Shown here piece by piece: positions 35,278 through 44,930 of a DNA stretch of 64,000 nucleotides (positions are counted from its first letter, which is position 1; each line of letters begins with the position of its first letter). Below the pieces are notes generated by a model. It was not told the origin of the DNA and searched no databases. It was given only the letters and a program-made list of their open reading frames with translations. The stretch is from Sphingobacterium sp. PCS056 (GTDB taxonomy: Bacteria > Bacteroidota > Bacteroidia > Sphingobacteriales > Sphingobacteriaceae). The translations under genes and the position numbers were made by a program. The DNA lies in assembly GCF_023273895.1 (NCBI RefSeq), contig NZ_CP096883.1, positions 2,852,001 through 2,916,000 of the forward strand, given 5' to 3'.

Positions 35278-37692
35278 ATGTTGGAAACCACATTAGACCA
35301 AGGCAGTGATTTAAGTTCGAAACTAAGTTTTGATGACTTTAGAAAGATCATTGTTGAAGATTATAGGGTTGCAGTAGAGAGCAGATATGTTAGTCTATTG
35401 GGGCGTAAGGAAGTCTTAACCGGGAAAGCAAAATTTGGCATTTTTGGAGATGGCAAAGAGCTGGCACAGATTGCCGTTTCTAAAGTCTTTCAAAAAGGGG
35501 ATTGGCGCTCGGGGTATTATCGAGATCAGACACTCGCTTTTGCAAGTGGGATGACCACTATCTACCAGTTTTTCTCTCAATTGTATGCACATCCAGATGT
35601 CGAGAAAGATCCTTCTTCTGCTGGCCGTCAGATGAATTGCCATTTTTCAGTTCGTGTGATCGATGAAGATGGTAATTGGCTGGATCAAACGCAGCAAAAA
35701 AATACCTTTTCGGATATTTCAACGACTGGTGGTCAAATGGCGCGTATCCTAGGGCTTGGGCTGGCTTCAAAATTATATCGAGAAAATCCGAATCTATCTT
35801 ATTTGAAGTATTTTTCAAATGGAGGAAATGAAGTGGTTTTTTGTTCTATCGGAAATGCGTCCACTTCTGAAGGTGTATTCTTCGAAGTGGTCAATGCAGT
35901 AGGAGTAAAACAAATACCTGTCGTGATCTCCGTATGGGATGATGGATATGGGATTTCAGTTCCTAATGAGGTACAAACGACCAAAGGTGATATATCTGAA
36001 ATATTAAAAGGATTTCAAAAAGAAAATGGATCTAATGGTTTTGAAATATTTAAGGTAAAGGGCTGGGACTATCCTGGACTTTGCCAAACCTATGAACGTG
36101 CTGCAAAATATGCGCGTGAAAATCATACGCCTTGTATCGTACACGTGATCGAATTGACCCAGCCGCAAGGTCATTCTTCTTCAGGCTCGCATGAGCGCTA
36201 TAAATCAAAAGAACGTCTGGATTGGGAATTGGAAAACGATTGTATTGTAAAAATGCAAAAGTGGTTGATCGATTCGGATATTGCCACGGCAGAACAATTG
36301 AAAGCGATCGAAGAAGAGGCAAAGGAATTTGTTCGCAAGGAGCAGCGCCGTGCCTGGTCGGATTACAATAAGGCCTTGGCCGTAGATGCTTCTCAGGCGA
36401 TCGCATTATTGAGTCAAATCGATGATGAAGCGGTCGAATTGCCGCTCAAGCAATTGCAGTCTCTAACCGAACCTTCGCTAAAAGAGGTGTACAGCACTGT
36501 ACGTAAGGTGATTCGTGAATTGAAAGGGAAAGATATTGATGGTAAGGCGACTTTGTTGGCTTGGTATAAGCAACAGCAGCAGGTCAATGAAAAAAGATAT
36601 AACTCAAAATTGTTTACCACTGGTCATCAGGGACCGGACCACGTTGAAGTGGTCGAACCGTTTTATTCGGACGACGCCAAGATCATCGATGGACGGGAGA
36701 TCCTGAACATTTGTTTTGAACAGAATTTTCTTCGTGATGAACGATTGATCGCCTTTGGTGAGGATGTGGGTAAAATTGGTGATGTGAACCAAGGTTTTGC
36801 CGGGCTACAAGAAAAGTTTGGTGAACATCGGGTATTTGATACCGGAATTAGGGAGAATTCGATTATTGGGAAAGGAATAGGATTGGCTATTAGAGGTCTT
36901 AAACCTATTGCTGAGATTCAGTATTTAGATTACCTGCTATACGGCATTACGGTGGCGAGTGATGATCTCGCGAGCTTAAGTTACCGCACGTTTGGTGGTC
37001 AAAAAGCACCTGTTATCATTCGTACACGTGGCCATCGTTTGGAAGGTATCTGGCATTCGGGATCACCGATGTCCATGATCTTGGGCACATTGAGAGGTCT
37101 GCATATCTGTGTACCACGCAATATGACGCAAGCGGCAGGGATGTACAATACCTTATTTAGATCGGATGAACCTGCATTGGTGATCGAGTGTTTAAATGGA
37201 TACCGATTAAAAGAACGTTTACCTCATAATATCGGTGATTTTACGGTACCCATCGGCTATGCTGAACGTATTAGAGAGGGCCAGGATATCACCATCGTAT
37301 CTTATGGGTCTACTTTGCGTGTGGTGGAAGAAGCAGCGATGGAACTGGATCGATTGGGGATAAGTGTGGAAATCATTGACGCACAAACTTTGCAACCTTT
37401 TGATCGAGCGCATTTAAGTGCCGAATCTTTAAAAAAGACAAATAAATTATTGGTTGTAGATGAGGATGTACCTGGTGGTGCGTCGGCGTTTATAATGCAA
37501 CAGATATTGGAAGAACAAAATGGCTATTATTTATTAGATAGCCAACCTCGTACATTAAGTGCCCGAGCACATCGTCCTCCGTATGGTTCTGATGGAGATT
37601 ATTTTACGAAACCTTCGAGCGATGATATTGTAGAAGTGGTTTTTGAAATGATGAATGAGGGTAATCCAGATAAATATCCCGCACTGTTTTAA
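35278..37692 (+). CDS. Fused alpha/beta E1 subunit of a 2-oxoacid dehydrogenase complex (branched-chain type)
   Basis: 804 residues combining both thiamine-diphosphate E1 chains. The alpha part (about 1-420) has GDGKELAQIAVSKVF, SAGRQMNCHFS, the cofactor motif region CSIGNASTSEGVFFE and SVWDDGYGISVP. The beta part (about 455-800) has LIAFGEDVGKIGDVNQGFAG, RVFDTGIRENSIIGKGIGLA, PVIIRTRGHRLEGIWHSGSP and VDEDVPGGASAFI. It decarboxylates a branched-chain 2-oxoacid or pyruvate and hands the acyl group to E2. Such fusions are common in Bacteroidota. The metal-binding GDG of the classic motif reads GNA here and the usual Asn pair reads DD. E2 and E3 genes are not in the window. Confidence 0.92.
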   Translation: MLETTLDQGSDLSSKLSFDDFRKIIVEDYRVAVESRYVSLLGRKEVLTGKAKFGIFGDGKELAQIAVSKVFQKGDWRSGYYRDQTLAFASGMTTIYQFFSQLYAHPDVEKDPSSAGRQMNCHFSVRVIDEDGNWLDQTQQKNTFSDISTTGGQMARILGLGLASKLYRENPNLSYLKYFSNGGNEVVFCSIGNASTSEGVFFEVVNAVGVKQIPVVISVWDDGYGISVPNEVQTTKGDISEILKGFQKENGSNGFEIFKVKGWDYPGLCQTYERAAKYARENHTPCIVHVIELTQPQGHSSSGSHERYKSKERLDWELENDCIVKMQKWLIDSDIATAEQLKAIEEEAKEFVRKEQRRAWSDYNKALAVDASQAIALLSQIDDEAVELPLKQLQSLTEPSLKEVYSTVRKVIRELKGKDIDGKATLLAWYKQQQQVNEKRYNSKLFTTGHQGPDHVEVVEPFYSDDAKIIDGREILNICFEQNFLRDERLIAFGEDVGKIGDVNQGFAGLQEKFGEHRVFDTGIRENSIIGKGIGLAIRGLKPIAEIQYLDYLLYGITVASDDLASLSYRTFGGQKAPVIIRTRGHRLEGIWHSGSPMSMILGTLRGLHICVPRNMTQAAGMYNTLFRSDEPALVIECLNGYRLKERLPHNIGDFTVPIGYAERIREGQDITIVSYGSTLRVVEEAAMELDRLGISVEIIDAQTLQPFDRAHLSAESLKKTNKLLVVDEDVPGGASAFIMQQILEEQNGYYLLDSQPRTLSARAHRPPYGSDGDYFTKPSSDDIVEVVFEMMNEGNPDKYPALF

Positions 37693-37708
37693 ACAGCGTG
37701 GGATATTT
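37672..37708. terminator. Palindrome between convergent E1 and ROK genes
   Basis: Nearly perfect inverted repeat over 37 bp (AAATATCCC ... GGGATATTT outside, CTGTTT-T-AAACAG inside, a 3-nt mismatch between). It overlaps the E1 stop codon. No long T run, so terminator function is likely but not certain. Confidence 0.5.
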
Positions 37709-37713
37709 AGTTT

Positions 37714-38574
37714 TTAGGAGAACTGTGCTGCTGCTCCAATAATAGCAGCTTCTTCTCCTAGAATTGCTGTCTTGATATGGAATGCTTCAATTTCATTTTT
37801 CTTGCTTGCCATTAATAGAGGCAAGGCTTTGGCAATATTTCCTCCGATGACAAAATCGGTACAATGATATTTTTTACTGAAAAAATCAAGAAAATCAATC
37901 AAATGGGTGCTGTATTCATCACATATGATGTTGAATGCAGGTTTATCTTGATGTTCGGTGATTATTTGTTTTAGACCTGTGACTTCAATATTGGTCAGTT
38001 CTTTAAATCTTCTTATAAACCATCTGGTCACCAAGAATTCTTCAAAGATCAAACCCTGATACGGTGTATTCCAAAGATCTGCATCAAATGATTTTTCTCC
38101 CTTATTCCAAACGGCTGAACCTAATCCTGTTCCTAGGGTGATCCCCAGTACTCTTTGTTTTGTATGGAGATGTTGAGCAAAAACTTCTCCTTGGAGAAAT
38201 GCAGCGGCATCGTTGATAAAGTGTATGTTTTGTTCCGGTATTCCGATCAATGTGGATAGAGGTGCTTTGATATTCATTTTGTACAGGTCGTCGTATTTAC
38301 TCTGTCCTGTCATCATAGAAACGCCATTTTCATAATCAAAAGGTCCTGGCATAGCAATACCAATATGTTTGACATTTGAACCACCTGCTGCCACACAACT
38401 GTTGATTGTGTTTGCCCAAGTAAGGAAAATCGATTTAGCATTTTCTTGTGAAAAAACGTGGTTTCTAACCACGTTTTCTGAAATAATTTTCCAATCTAAT
38501 TTATTCACTATGGCGACGCTGATGTGTGTGCCGCCAATATCCACTCCTAAAATGAATTCACTTTTATCTGACAT
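37714..38574 (-). CDS. ROK family sugar kinase-like protein
   Basis: 286 residues of the ROK fold. The phosphate loop [13 protein letters not shown] is near 10, [15 protein letters not shown] follows, the catalytic region reads [13 protein letters not shown] with Asp as the base, and [13 protein letters not shown] binds phosphate. The Cys-rich zinc motif of many ROK proteins is absent, which favours a glucokinase or similar hexose kinase over a NagC-type repressor. No HTH domain. Its start overlaps the end of aroC by 11 bp, so it is carried on the aromatic-pathway transcript although its role is unrelated. Confidence 0.85.
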   Translation of the reverse strand: MSDKSEFILGVDIGGTHISVAIVNKLDWKIISENVVRNHVFSQENAKSIFLTWANTINSCVAAGGSNVKHIGIAMPGPFDYENGVSMMTGQSKYDDLYKMNIKAPLSTLIGIPEQNIHFINDAAAFLQGEVFAQHLHTKQRVLGITLGTGLGSAVWNKGEKSFDADLWNTPYQGLIFEEFLVTRWFIRRFKELTNIEVTGLKQIITEHQDKPAFNIICDEYSTHLIDFLDFFSKKYHCTDFVIGGNIAKALPLLMASKKNEIEAFHIKTAILGEEAAIIGAAAQFS

Positions 38575-39667
38575 TTTTGTAACTAGATTGTTTTAATAAA
38601 TGATCAGCAATAACCAATGCAGCCATTGCTTCAACAATAATAACGGCACGTGAGACGACACAAGGATCATGTCTTCCTTTTCCTTGTACTGTAGCTTCAT
38701 TACCATTTGAGTCTATGGTTTGTTGATCTCTCATGATGGTCGCAACAGGCTTGAATGCGGTTTTAAACGTGATATCCATTCCATTTGAAATACCACCTTG
38801 TATTCCTCCGGAAAAATTAGTGTGCGTTTTAGTCTGATTAATATCGTGCTCGTCGGAAATAAAAAGATCGTTATGTTGTGATCCTAATAATTCTGAACCT
38901 GCAAAACCAGACCCATATTCGAATCCGTGGACGGCATTGATGCTCATCATGGCTTTTGCCAGGTCTGCATGTAGTTTATCAAATACAGGTTCACCCAGTC
39001 CAACGGGCACATTTCTGATAATCGTCGAGATGCGGCCACCTACTGTATCACCTGATTTACGGACAGCATCGATGTATTCAATCATTTCTTTTGCTGTTGC
39101 GGGATCAGCACATCGTGCAATATTAGATTCTCTCAGATCTAACAAGGCGTTTAAGTCTTTTGTATCGAGATTTGGAGATTCAATTTTGCCGACGCCAGAC
39201 ACGTGTGCAAAAATTTCTATTCCATGCTGCTTTAAGAAAGATTTTGCAATGGCACCGGCCGCTACTCGAGCAGCGGTTTCTCTTGCCGAAGAACGTCCTC
39301 CACCGCGATAGTCACGATGACCATATTTCATATGGTAGGTGTAATCTGCATGTGAGGGTCTAAAAATATCTTTTATATGTGAGTAATCTTTCGATCGTTG
39401 ATCTTCATTCGGAATGAGTATGGCAATGGGTGTTCCTGTTGACTTTCCCTCAAATACACCTGAAAGAATTTGAGCGGTATCACTCTCTTTTCTTTGTGTT
39501 GTTATTTTGGATTGACCAGGCTTGCGTTTATCCAGTTCTGATTGTATAAACTCCTCATCAATAGCGATATTTGGAGGACAACCATCTAAAATAACACCAA
39601 TCGCTTTTCCGTGAGATTCCCCAAACGTGCTTATTCTAAATAAATCGCCAAATGAATTTCCTGCCAT
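38564..39667 (-). CDS. aroC: Chorismate synthase
   Basis: Last step of the shikimate pathway, making chorismate from EPSP with reduced FMN. 367 residues. [20 protein letters not shown] opens the protein. [20 protein letters not shown] and [20 protein letters not shown] are the substrate and FMN motifs, and [20 protein letters not shown] closes it. It follows aroA on the minus strand after 68 bp that contain a hairpin. Confidence 0.97.
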   Translation of the reverse strand: MAGNSFGDLFRISTFGESHGKAIGVILDGCPPNIAIDEEFIQSELDKRKPGQSKITTQRKESDTAQILSGVFEGKSTGTPIAILIPNEDQRSKDYSHIKDIFRPSHADYTYHMKYGHRDYRGGGRSSARETAARVAAGAIAKSFLKQHGIEIFAHVSGVGKIESPNLDTKDLNALLDLRESNIARCADPATAKEMIEYIDAVRKSGDTVGGRISTIIRNVPVGLGEPVFDKLHADLAKAMMSINAVHGFEYGSGFAGSELLGSQHNDLFISDEHDINQTKTHTNFSGGIQGGISNGMDITFKTAFKPVATIMRDQQTIDSNGNEATVQGKGRHDPCVVSRAVIIVEAMAALVIADHLLKQSSYKNVR

Positions 39668-39696
39668 GATTTAATATAATTTCTATAAATATAGGT

Positions 39697-39730
39697 AAAA
39701 CCGCAATAATAGGAGCATTATTGCGGTTTT
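39697..39730. terminator. Hairpin terminator between aroA and aroC
   Basis: Perfect 14-bp stem (39697-39710, 39717-39730) with a 6-nt loop. The longer T run is on the plus strand (T8), the minus strand has T4. It may reduce aroC expression relative to aroA. Confidence 0.65.
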
Positions 39731-39735
39731 TTTTG

Positions 39736-40983
39736 CTAAGTAATGATAAATTTATGCTCAGCTAAATGTTTCCAAAAATCTGGATAAGATTTTTCCACAA
39801 CATGCGGCTCCTCAATTTGAATGCTTTTGAAAATTAAAGCAAGAGGGGCAAATGCCATTGCCATTCTATGATCTTCATAGGTGGCAAAAGAAACCGCTGT
39901 GGGTTCGAAGACTCCATCCGTTTTGATGTGATAGGTTGTTCCGTCTTCTATTAATTTTGCACCGAATTTAGCAATTTCAGTTTTCAGAGCTAAAATACGA
40001 TCTGTTTCTTTGATTTTTAACGTTTCAAGACCAGTTAAAGAGATGTCGCGTCGTAATGCCGCAGCGACCACCACTACGGTCTGGGCCAAATCTGGACATT
40101 CTTTCATATCGAAAAATGTCTTTCCAGAAGGTTCACTTATTTTGGTGAGGTGCAATCCATCTTTTTCAAATGCGGATGCCACACCAAAATGGCTCATGAT
40201 TTCTACAATAGCGATATCGCCTTGTAGACTATTTTTTTTGAGACCAGGAAGCGTGATCGATCCAGAATTGGACAGAGCTACGATCGCATACCAATAAGAT
40301 GCGGCACTCCAATCTGGTTCCACATATATCGTTGCCTCTTTTGTTTCTTGATGAGGGATGTGAATGGTATTGTTGATCCATTCGTTTTTAATGCCAACTT
40401 CTTTGAGCATATTTAAGGTCATCGTCACATAAGGTCTTGAAGTCAGCTCGCCTTCAATTTCTAGCGTTAGACCTTTTTTCAAAGATGCTGCGATGAGTAG
40501 TAAAGCCGATAGGTATTGACTACTGATATTTCCTTTGATCGCAATTTTATCCTTACCTTGAAACATGCCACCTTCTATTTTAAGAGGAGGGAAGCCTGAT
40601 TTTGCTTCATAGTGGACATCAGCACCAACGGTTTTTAACGCATCTACCAAAATTCCAATGGGTCTTTGCTGCATGCGTTCGGAACCTGTTAGAATAAAAT
40701 TTCCTTTGATCAAATTGAGGTAAGCCGTCAAGAAACGCATCGCTGTTCCTGCAGGGCCAATATCGATTTTAGTCACACCAGATGTTGCATGAGCAGCGGT
40801 TTGAAGCGCCTCTCTTAATGTGACCGTATCAAAAGCCTGCGAAAGATTTTCTATTTGTACTTTCCCTTTTCCCAATGCTTGAATAATAAGGGCACGGTTA
40901 CTTTCTGATTTTGAACCAGTCAGTTGAACCGTACCATTAATACTTTTGGATGGGTGAGTAAGTGTAATCACCTGTTGACTCAT
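39736..40983 (-). CDS. aroA: 3-phosphoshikimate 1-carboxyvinyltransferase (EPSP synthase)
   Basis: Sixth step of the shikimate pathway, joining PEP to shikimate 3-phosphate. 415 residues: VQLTGSKSESNRALIIQALG with the substrate Lys/Ser, GPAGTAMRFLTAYL, ISSQYLSALLL, EPDWSAASYWYAI, and the closing TYEDHRMAMAFAPLA. The PEP-site motif reads GTAMR, with Ala where many bacterial enzymes have Thr or Ser. Start codon overlaps the end of the DAHPS-chorismate mutase gene by one base. Confidence 0.96.
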   Translation of the reverse strand: MSQQVITLTHPSKSINGTVQLTGSKSESNRALIIQALGKGKVQIENLSQAFDTVTLREALQTAAHATSGVTKIDIGPAGTAMRFLTAYLNLIKGNFILTGSERMQQRPIGILVDALKTVGADVHYEAKSGFPPLKIEGGMFQGKDKIAIKGNISSQYLSALLLIAASLKKGLTLEIEGELTSRPYVTMTLNMLKEVGIKNEWINNTIHIPHQETKEATIYVEPDWSAASYWYAIVALSNSGSITLPGLKKNSLQGDIAIVEIMSHFGVASAFEKDGLHLTKISEPSGKTFFDMKECPDLAQTVVVVAAALRRDISLTGLETLKIKETDRILALKTEIAKFGAKLIEDGTTYHIKTDGVFEPTAVSFATYEDHRMAMAFAPLALIFKSIQIEEPHVVEKSYPDFWKHLAEHKFIIT

Positions 40984-42089
40984 TATGCCTCCGCAGTAGG
41001 TTGAGTATTCATAATTGCATTTTGCTTACGAATCGATTCGTTGTGTAGTAATTCTAAGAACTTTACTGCAAAATCATTGCTCAACGTTAATGCCTCAGCA
41101 AGCTGGGTACGTTTTTGAACGATTTCATCCCAACGGTTTACTTGTAGGATCGTGACACTATTATCACGTTTATATTCACCGATTTTTTCAGCGATTTTCA
41201 TACGTTCACCAATTTTTTGAATGATGAGATCATCTAATTTATCAATATTGGTACGCAACTCTGCAAGTTTATCTTCAAAAGCTGGATTGTCTGAATCTGC
41301 TTTACGTAAGTTTAAATGATCGATCAAATCAGCAAGAGCAGCTGGTGTTACTTGTTGTTTGGCATCAGTCCAAGCTACTGAAGGATCGATATGCGATTCA
41401 ATAATCAAACCTTGTAAGTCCATATCCATTGCTTTTTGAGAAATGTATGGCAACAGTTCACGGTTACCACAGATGTGACTTGGGTCATTGATAATAGGTA
41501 AATCTGGGCATAAAGATTTTAACTGGATGGCAAGATCCCACATCGGTTCATTACGGAAAGCCGATTTTTCGTAAGATGAGAAGCCTCTGTGAATAGCACC
41601 TAATCTTTTGATTCCCGCACGGTTGATACGCTCTAAAGCACCAAACCATAATGATAAATCAGGGTTGACTGGGTTTTTAACAAATACAGGGATATCAACT
41701 CCAACTAATGCATCAGCGATTTCTTGAACTGTAAAAGGATTTGCCGTAGAACGTGCACCGATCCATAATACATCTACACCAGCAGCTAAAGCTTCTTCTA
41801 CGTGCTTGGCAGTCGCTACTTCTGTTGCTGTCAATAGACCAGTTTCAGCTTTTGCTCTTTTCAACCATTCTAAACCAATAGAACCAATACCTTCAAATTC
41901 TCCTGGACGAGTACGTGGTTTCCATATACCTGCACGTAAAATGTTTACTTTACCGGTATTTGCTAATAAATGTGCTGTTGATACTAATTGATCTTCTGTT
42001 TCAGCACTACAAGGGCCTGCGATAATTAATGGCTTGTCTCCTGTATCTAACCAAGATTTTAAAGGGACGATATCTAATGTGTTTTTCAT
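40983..42089 (-). CDS. Bifunctional DAHP synthase / chorismate mutase
   Basis: 368 residues. Part one (about 1-255) is a DAHP synthase of the small beta-type (PLIIAGPCSAETEDQL, LRAGIWKPRTRPGEFEGIG, VKNPVNPDLSLWFGALERIN, RLGAIHRGFSSYEK, INDPSHICGNRE), condensing PEP and erythrose 4-phosphate. Part two (about 275-355) is an AroQ chorismate mutase (LRTNIDKLDDLIIQKIGERM). Linking entry and branch enzymes lets prephenate or chorismate feed back on the first step. It lies 128 bp after pheA on the same strand. Confidence 0.94.
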   Translation of the reverse strand: MKNTLDIVPLKSWLDTGDKPLIIAGPCSAETEDQLVSTAHLLANTGKVNILRAGIWKPRTRPGEFEGIGSIGLEWLKRAKAETGLLTATEVATAKHVEEALAAGVDVLWIGARSTANPFTVQEIADALVGVDIPVFVKNPVNPDLSLWFGALERINRAGIKRLGAIHRGFSSYEKSAFRNEPMWDLAIQLKSLCPDLPIINDPSHICGNRELLPYISQKAMDMDLQGLIIESHIDPSVAWTDAKQQVTPAALADLIDHLNLRKADSDNPAFEDKLAELRTNIDKLDDLIIQKIGERMKIAEKIGEYKRDNSVTILQVNRWDEIVQKRTQLAEALTLSNDFAVKFLELLHNESIRKQNAIMNTQPTAEA

Positions 42090-42217
42090 TGCTATGTAAT
42101 TTTATTTTTGAGTGGTTATGAAACGATCATAATCATTTATTCCTTCCTTTTCGAGAGCTTTTGATGATGATGGTTTCAGCGCTATTTTGAGTTTTACTTT
42201 TTTAATTTATTTACGAT

Positions 42218-43042
42218 TTAGATGCGGTCATTTTTGACATATTCGCCCATAATATTAAAATTGATACTATGTTTTAATACTTTACGGATAGCGGCATCAT
42301 AATCTGACTGTTTTTTCCATTCGACATCAACGAAAAAATCATATTCGTTTCTTTTCCCGATGACAGGCATGGACTGAATCTTGCTCAGATTAATATTTTG
42401 ATCAGCAAAGCATTGTAGAATAGAGGCTAAAGACCCTACTGAATTGCCCGTCTGAAAAGATAATGATGCTTTATTGGCATTGGCCTGCTCCTCTACATCA
42501 TTGGATAATACCAAAAATCGGGTACTATTCTTTTTGTTGGTTTCAATCTTGGCTTCTAATATATTGAGGCCATATGTTTTTGCGGCAAGAGTACCTGCAA
42601 TAGCAGCTGTATCGGTCAATTTTTGATTGGCTACTTTGGCTGCCGAAGCGGCAGTATCCGAACTTTCTGAAATTTTTACATCTGGCAATTCTTGTAAGAA
42701 CTCTTCGCATTGACGAATAGCCATTTGATGTGACTCGATAAATTTGATATCAGCAAGTTTAACGCCGGGTAGGGCTAATAAATTTTGATGAATACTCAAA
42801 GCAATTTCACCCACAATATTGAATTTATAATCTCTTAACAGATTATAATTGGGCAATATGCTTCCTGCAATTGAATTTTCAATGGCCATGACAACATAAT
42901 CAACTTTTTTCTGCTTTAATAATTCGCAGGTCTTTTTGAAAGTATCGCATTCTATCGTTTCGATGTCTTCACCAAAATACTTCAGTGATGCTTCCTCATG
43001 AAAGGAAGCTTTTACTCCCTGTATTGCAATTTTTAAACCCAT
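42218..43042 (-). CDS. pheA: Prephenate dehydratase
   Basis: Converts prephenate to phenylpyruvate for phenylalanine synthesis. 274 residues: IAIQGVKASFHEEASLKYFG, the catalytic region VVMAIENSIAGSILPNY, the substrate motif KNSTRFLVLS, and a C-terminal ACT domain for phenylalanine feedback (TGNSVGSLASILQCFADQNI). No chorismate mutase part; that activity sits in the next gene. Expression is controlled by the attenuator directly upstream. Confidence 0.95.
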   Translation of the reverse strand: MGLKIAIQGVKASFHEEASLKYFGEDIETIECDTFKKTCELLKQKKVDYVVMAIENSIAGSILPNYNLLRDYKFNIVGEIALSIHQNLLALPGVKLADIKFIESHQMAIRQCEEFLQELPDVKISESSDTAASAAKVANQKLTDTAAIAGTLAAKTYGLNILEAKIETNKKNSTRFLVLSNDVEEQANANKASLSFQTGNSVGSLASILQCFADQNINLSKIQSMPVIGKRNEYDFFVDVEWKKQSDYDAAIRKVLKHSINFNIMGEYVKNDRI

Positions 43043-43063
43043 TGTCTGTTTTATATGTTCTTA

Positions 43064-43106
43064 GAAAAAGCAAAAGTTCCGATTGTTGACCGGAACTTTT
43101 GCTTTT
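43064..43106 (-). terminator. Transcription attenuator in the pheA leader
   Basis: Perfect 17-bp stem (43090-43106 and 43064-43080) followed on the minus strand by CTAAG; T5 is part of the stem end. It lies between the leader peptide and pheA, 21 bp before the pheA start. Minus-strand CTGGAAC just after the leader peptide gene can pair with GTTCCGG of the 5' arm, giving an alternative antiterminator stem. Confidence 0.82.
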
Positions 43107-43141
43107 TAATATCTTGTGATGATTACAAATTCGTTCCAGCT

Positions 43142-43192
43142 CTTATTGTCTAAAATAAAAGTAATTAAAAAAATATGTAGTCGTCATTTTCA
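43142..43192 (-). CDS. Phe/Tyr-rich leader peptide of pheA
   Basis: 16 codons reading MKMTTTYFFNYFYFRQ, of which five are Phe and three are Tyr. It begins about 15 nt after the predicted transcription start and ends 36 bp before the terminator stem. Ribosome stalling at the Phe/Tyr codons when charged tRNA is short would favour the antiterminator and allow pheA transcription. This is the classic logic of amino-acid attenuation, here inferred wholly from sequence. Confidence 0.82.
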
Positions 43193-43213
43193 TTATTTGT
43201 TCGTTTCGATGTT

Positions 43214-43243
43214 TCAAATATACGCATGTTTTTTAATAATACA
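43214..43243 (-). promoter_or_regulatory. Promoter of the pheA leader and aromatic cluster
   Basis: On the minus strand TTG (43243-43241), 19-bp spacer, TATATTTG (43221-43214): both match the Bacteroidota consensus. The start would be near 43208. Confidence 0.78.
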
Positions 43244-43249
43244 AGAGAA

Positions 43250-43545
43250 AAAATAAATATTTTTAATCTATTTATTTTATTCAATTTTTGATATAAAAAT
43301 AGGCTTCATTTTAATCGAATTTTAGGTTAACTTTTTAATCATTTATTTTGTCAAATAATGTGTTTAAATATATTTAAATACATTATTGATGGTTTTTTAA
43401 CCTTTATTTTACCTTCAAAAAACATTATTTTTACCATTTTTATATGGCATTTTTTATTAATTTTTTAGTTGTTTTTACCATTAAAAATGGTCTATTTTTA
43501 AGGTTATTATATCTGTTTTAAGTCAAAAATTGTTATCATAATTCG
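43250..43545. other. A/T-rich spacer between pheA leader and nuclease gene
   Basis: About 300 bp of very A/T-rich sequence between divergent transcription units, with runs of T and A but no gene. It holds the upstream regions of both promoters. Confidence 0.4.
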
Positions 43546-43553
43546 TATTTTTG
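43546..43553 (+). promoter_or_regulatory. -7 element of the nuclease operon
   Basis: TATTTTTG, an exact TAnnTTTG match, 28 bp before the ATG at 43582. No clear TTG at the right distance. Confidence 0.45.
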
Positions 43554-43581
43554 TCTACTATATATCGCAATTTATACAACA

Positions 43582-44070
43582 ATGTTTAAGCTCATAATCG
43601 CTCATTTCCTAATTTTTATCTTTTCATACAGCTTCGTAATCGGAAGCGTTAAGGATGATCCCCGCTATTTTAAAGTAAAAAGAGTCATCGATGGCGACAC
43701 TTTTGTCATTGTCGATCGGCAGCATCAGGATGTAAAAGTTCGTTTAATTGGTGTAGATGCTCCTGAAACACGTAAAACGAGAAAAAAGCCCGTAGGCTAC
43801 TATGGTCAAGAGTCAAAAGCATACCTCAAAAAACTGATTGATCAAAAAACTGTCCAATTGGTATTTGACGTGGGTAAAAAGGATCAATACGGCAGATGGC
43901 TTTCTTATGTGTATGTCAATCGCACATTTGTCAATGCTGATCTGGTGAAAAAAGGTTATGCGGTGACGTATACGGTGCCGCCTAATGTGAAATATGCGGA
44001 ATATTTCGTAAAATTGGAACAAAAGGCCCGAATACAGGAAATGGGACTTTGGAAATATAAGAATTTATGA
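43582..44070 (+). CDS. Exported thermonuclease-like (SNase) protein
   Basis: 162 residues with a signal peptide or N-terminal anchor (about 1-21) and a staphylococcal-nuclease OB fold. VKRVIDGDTFVIVD carries the metal Asp, VRLIGVDAPETRK the catalytic Arg and Asp/Glu, GQESKAYLKKLI follows, and DQYGRWLSYVYV holds the second catalytic Arg. It cleaves DNA or RNA with calcium outside the cytoplasm. First gene of a compact four-gene set; its stop overlaps the next start by 4 bp. Confidence 0.88.
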   Translation: MFKLIIAHFLIFIFSYSFVIGSVKDDPRYFKVKRVIDGDTFVIVDRQHQDVKVRLIGVDAPETRKTRKKPVGYYGQESKAYLKKLIDQKTVQLVFDVGKKDQYGRWLSYVYVNRTFVNADLVKKGYAVTYTVPPNVKYAEYFVKLEQKARIQEMGLWKYKNL

Positions 44071-44930
44071 TTTTTGTCCTTTTAAGTGTTCTGTGTAGTG
44101 TTGCTGTTGCCGTACTGCTCAAGTATGCAAAACTCCAGCAGATCAGTACAAAGCAAATGATTGTCTGGAACTATCCGGTAGCAGCAATACTGACGTATTT
44201 TGTGTTGCAACCCAGGCTCGCAGATATTCACGTCGAGCAGACGCCTTGGCAGTTGTATATTCCTCTAGCGATTTTATTGCCGACTCTTTTTATTTTTATA
44301 GCACTGACTATTCAGTATACAGGATTGGTCAAGGCAGAGATCGCACAGCGGCTGTCTTTGTTTATTCCTTTAATGGCTTCTTTTATTCTTTTTTCTGAAG
44401 TGATTTCGTGGAATAAAGGAATCGGTATTTTAGTCGGTTTAGCCGCCATTGTCTGTTCCATTGGCTGGCAAAAGGGGAATGTAAAGCAAAGGAATAAAGT
44501 GGGAAGTATAGCCTATCCTTTACTTGTTTTTGTTGGGATGGGTGTTATCGATATTCTTTTTAAACAGATCGCGCTCCATCAATCTGTACCTTATATTACG
44601 GCGATGTTTATGGTGTTTCTAATCGCGATGTTTGTCGCCTTTTTATTCATGATTTATTTTTTGGCAGTTGAAAAGCAAGCATTTTCTGTTAAATCTTTGG
44701 TTTTGGGAATTGTACTGGGTTTTTTCAACTTTGGGAATATTTTATTTTATATGAAAGCACACCGCGCAATTCCAGAAAATCCTTCTATTGTATTTACAGG
44801 TATGAATATTGGCGTGATTTCAGTAGGAGCGGTAGTCGGTGTTTTATTATTTAAAGAAAAGCTAAGTGTGATCAATAAAATTGGTTTGGCACTGGCTATT
44901 ATATCGGTTTTAATTATAACATATTTGTGA
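44067..44930 (+). CDS. EamA/DMT-superfamily transporter
   Basis: 287 residues with about ten transmembrane helices in the two-fold repeated drug/metabolite transporter pattern. Helix 1 is FVLLSVLCSVAVAVLLKYAK and the last helices are IGVISVGAVVGVLLFKEKL and IGLALAIISVLIITYL, with the usual KEKL before the final helix. Substrate unknown. Overlaps both neighbours by 4 bp. Confidence 0.82.
   Translation: MIFVLLSVLCSVAVAVLLKYAKLQQISTKQMIVWNYPVAAILTYFVLQPRLADIHVEQTPWQLYIPLAILLPTLFIFIALTIQYTGLVKAEIAQRLSLFIPLMASFILFSEVISWNKGIGILVGLAAIVCSIGWQKGNVKQRNKVGSIAYPLLVFVGMGVIDILFKQIALHQSVPYITAMFMVFLIAMFVAFLFMIYFLAVEKQAFSVKSLVLGIVLGFFNFGNILFYMKAHRAIPENPSIVFTGMNIGVISVGAVVGVLLFKEKLSVINKIGLALAIISVLIITYL

Noticed and set aside
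42090..42217. Second leader peptide upstream of the DAHPS-chorismate mutase gene
   Set aside because: Only a six-codon frame without aromatic codons and no terminator hairpin.
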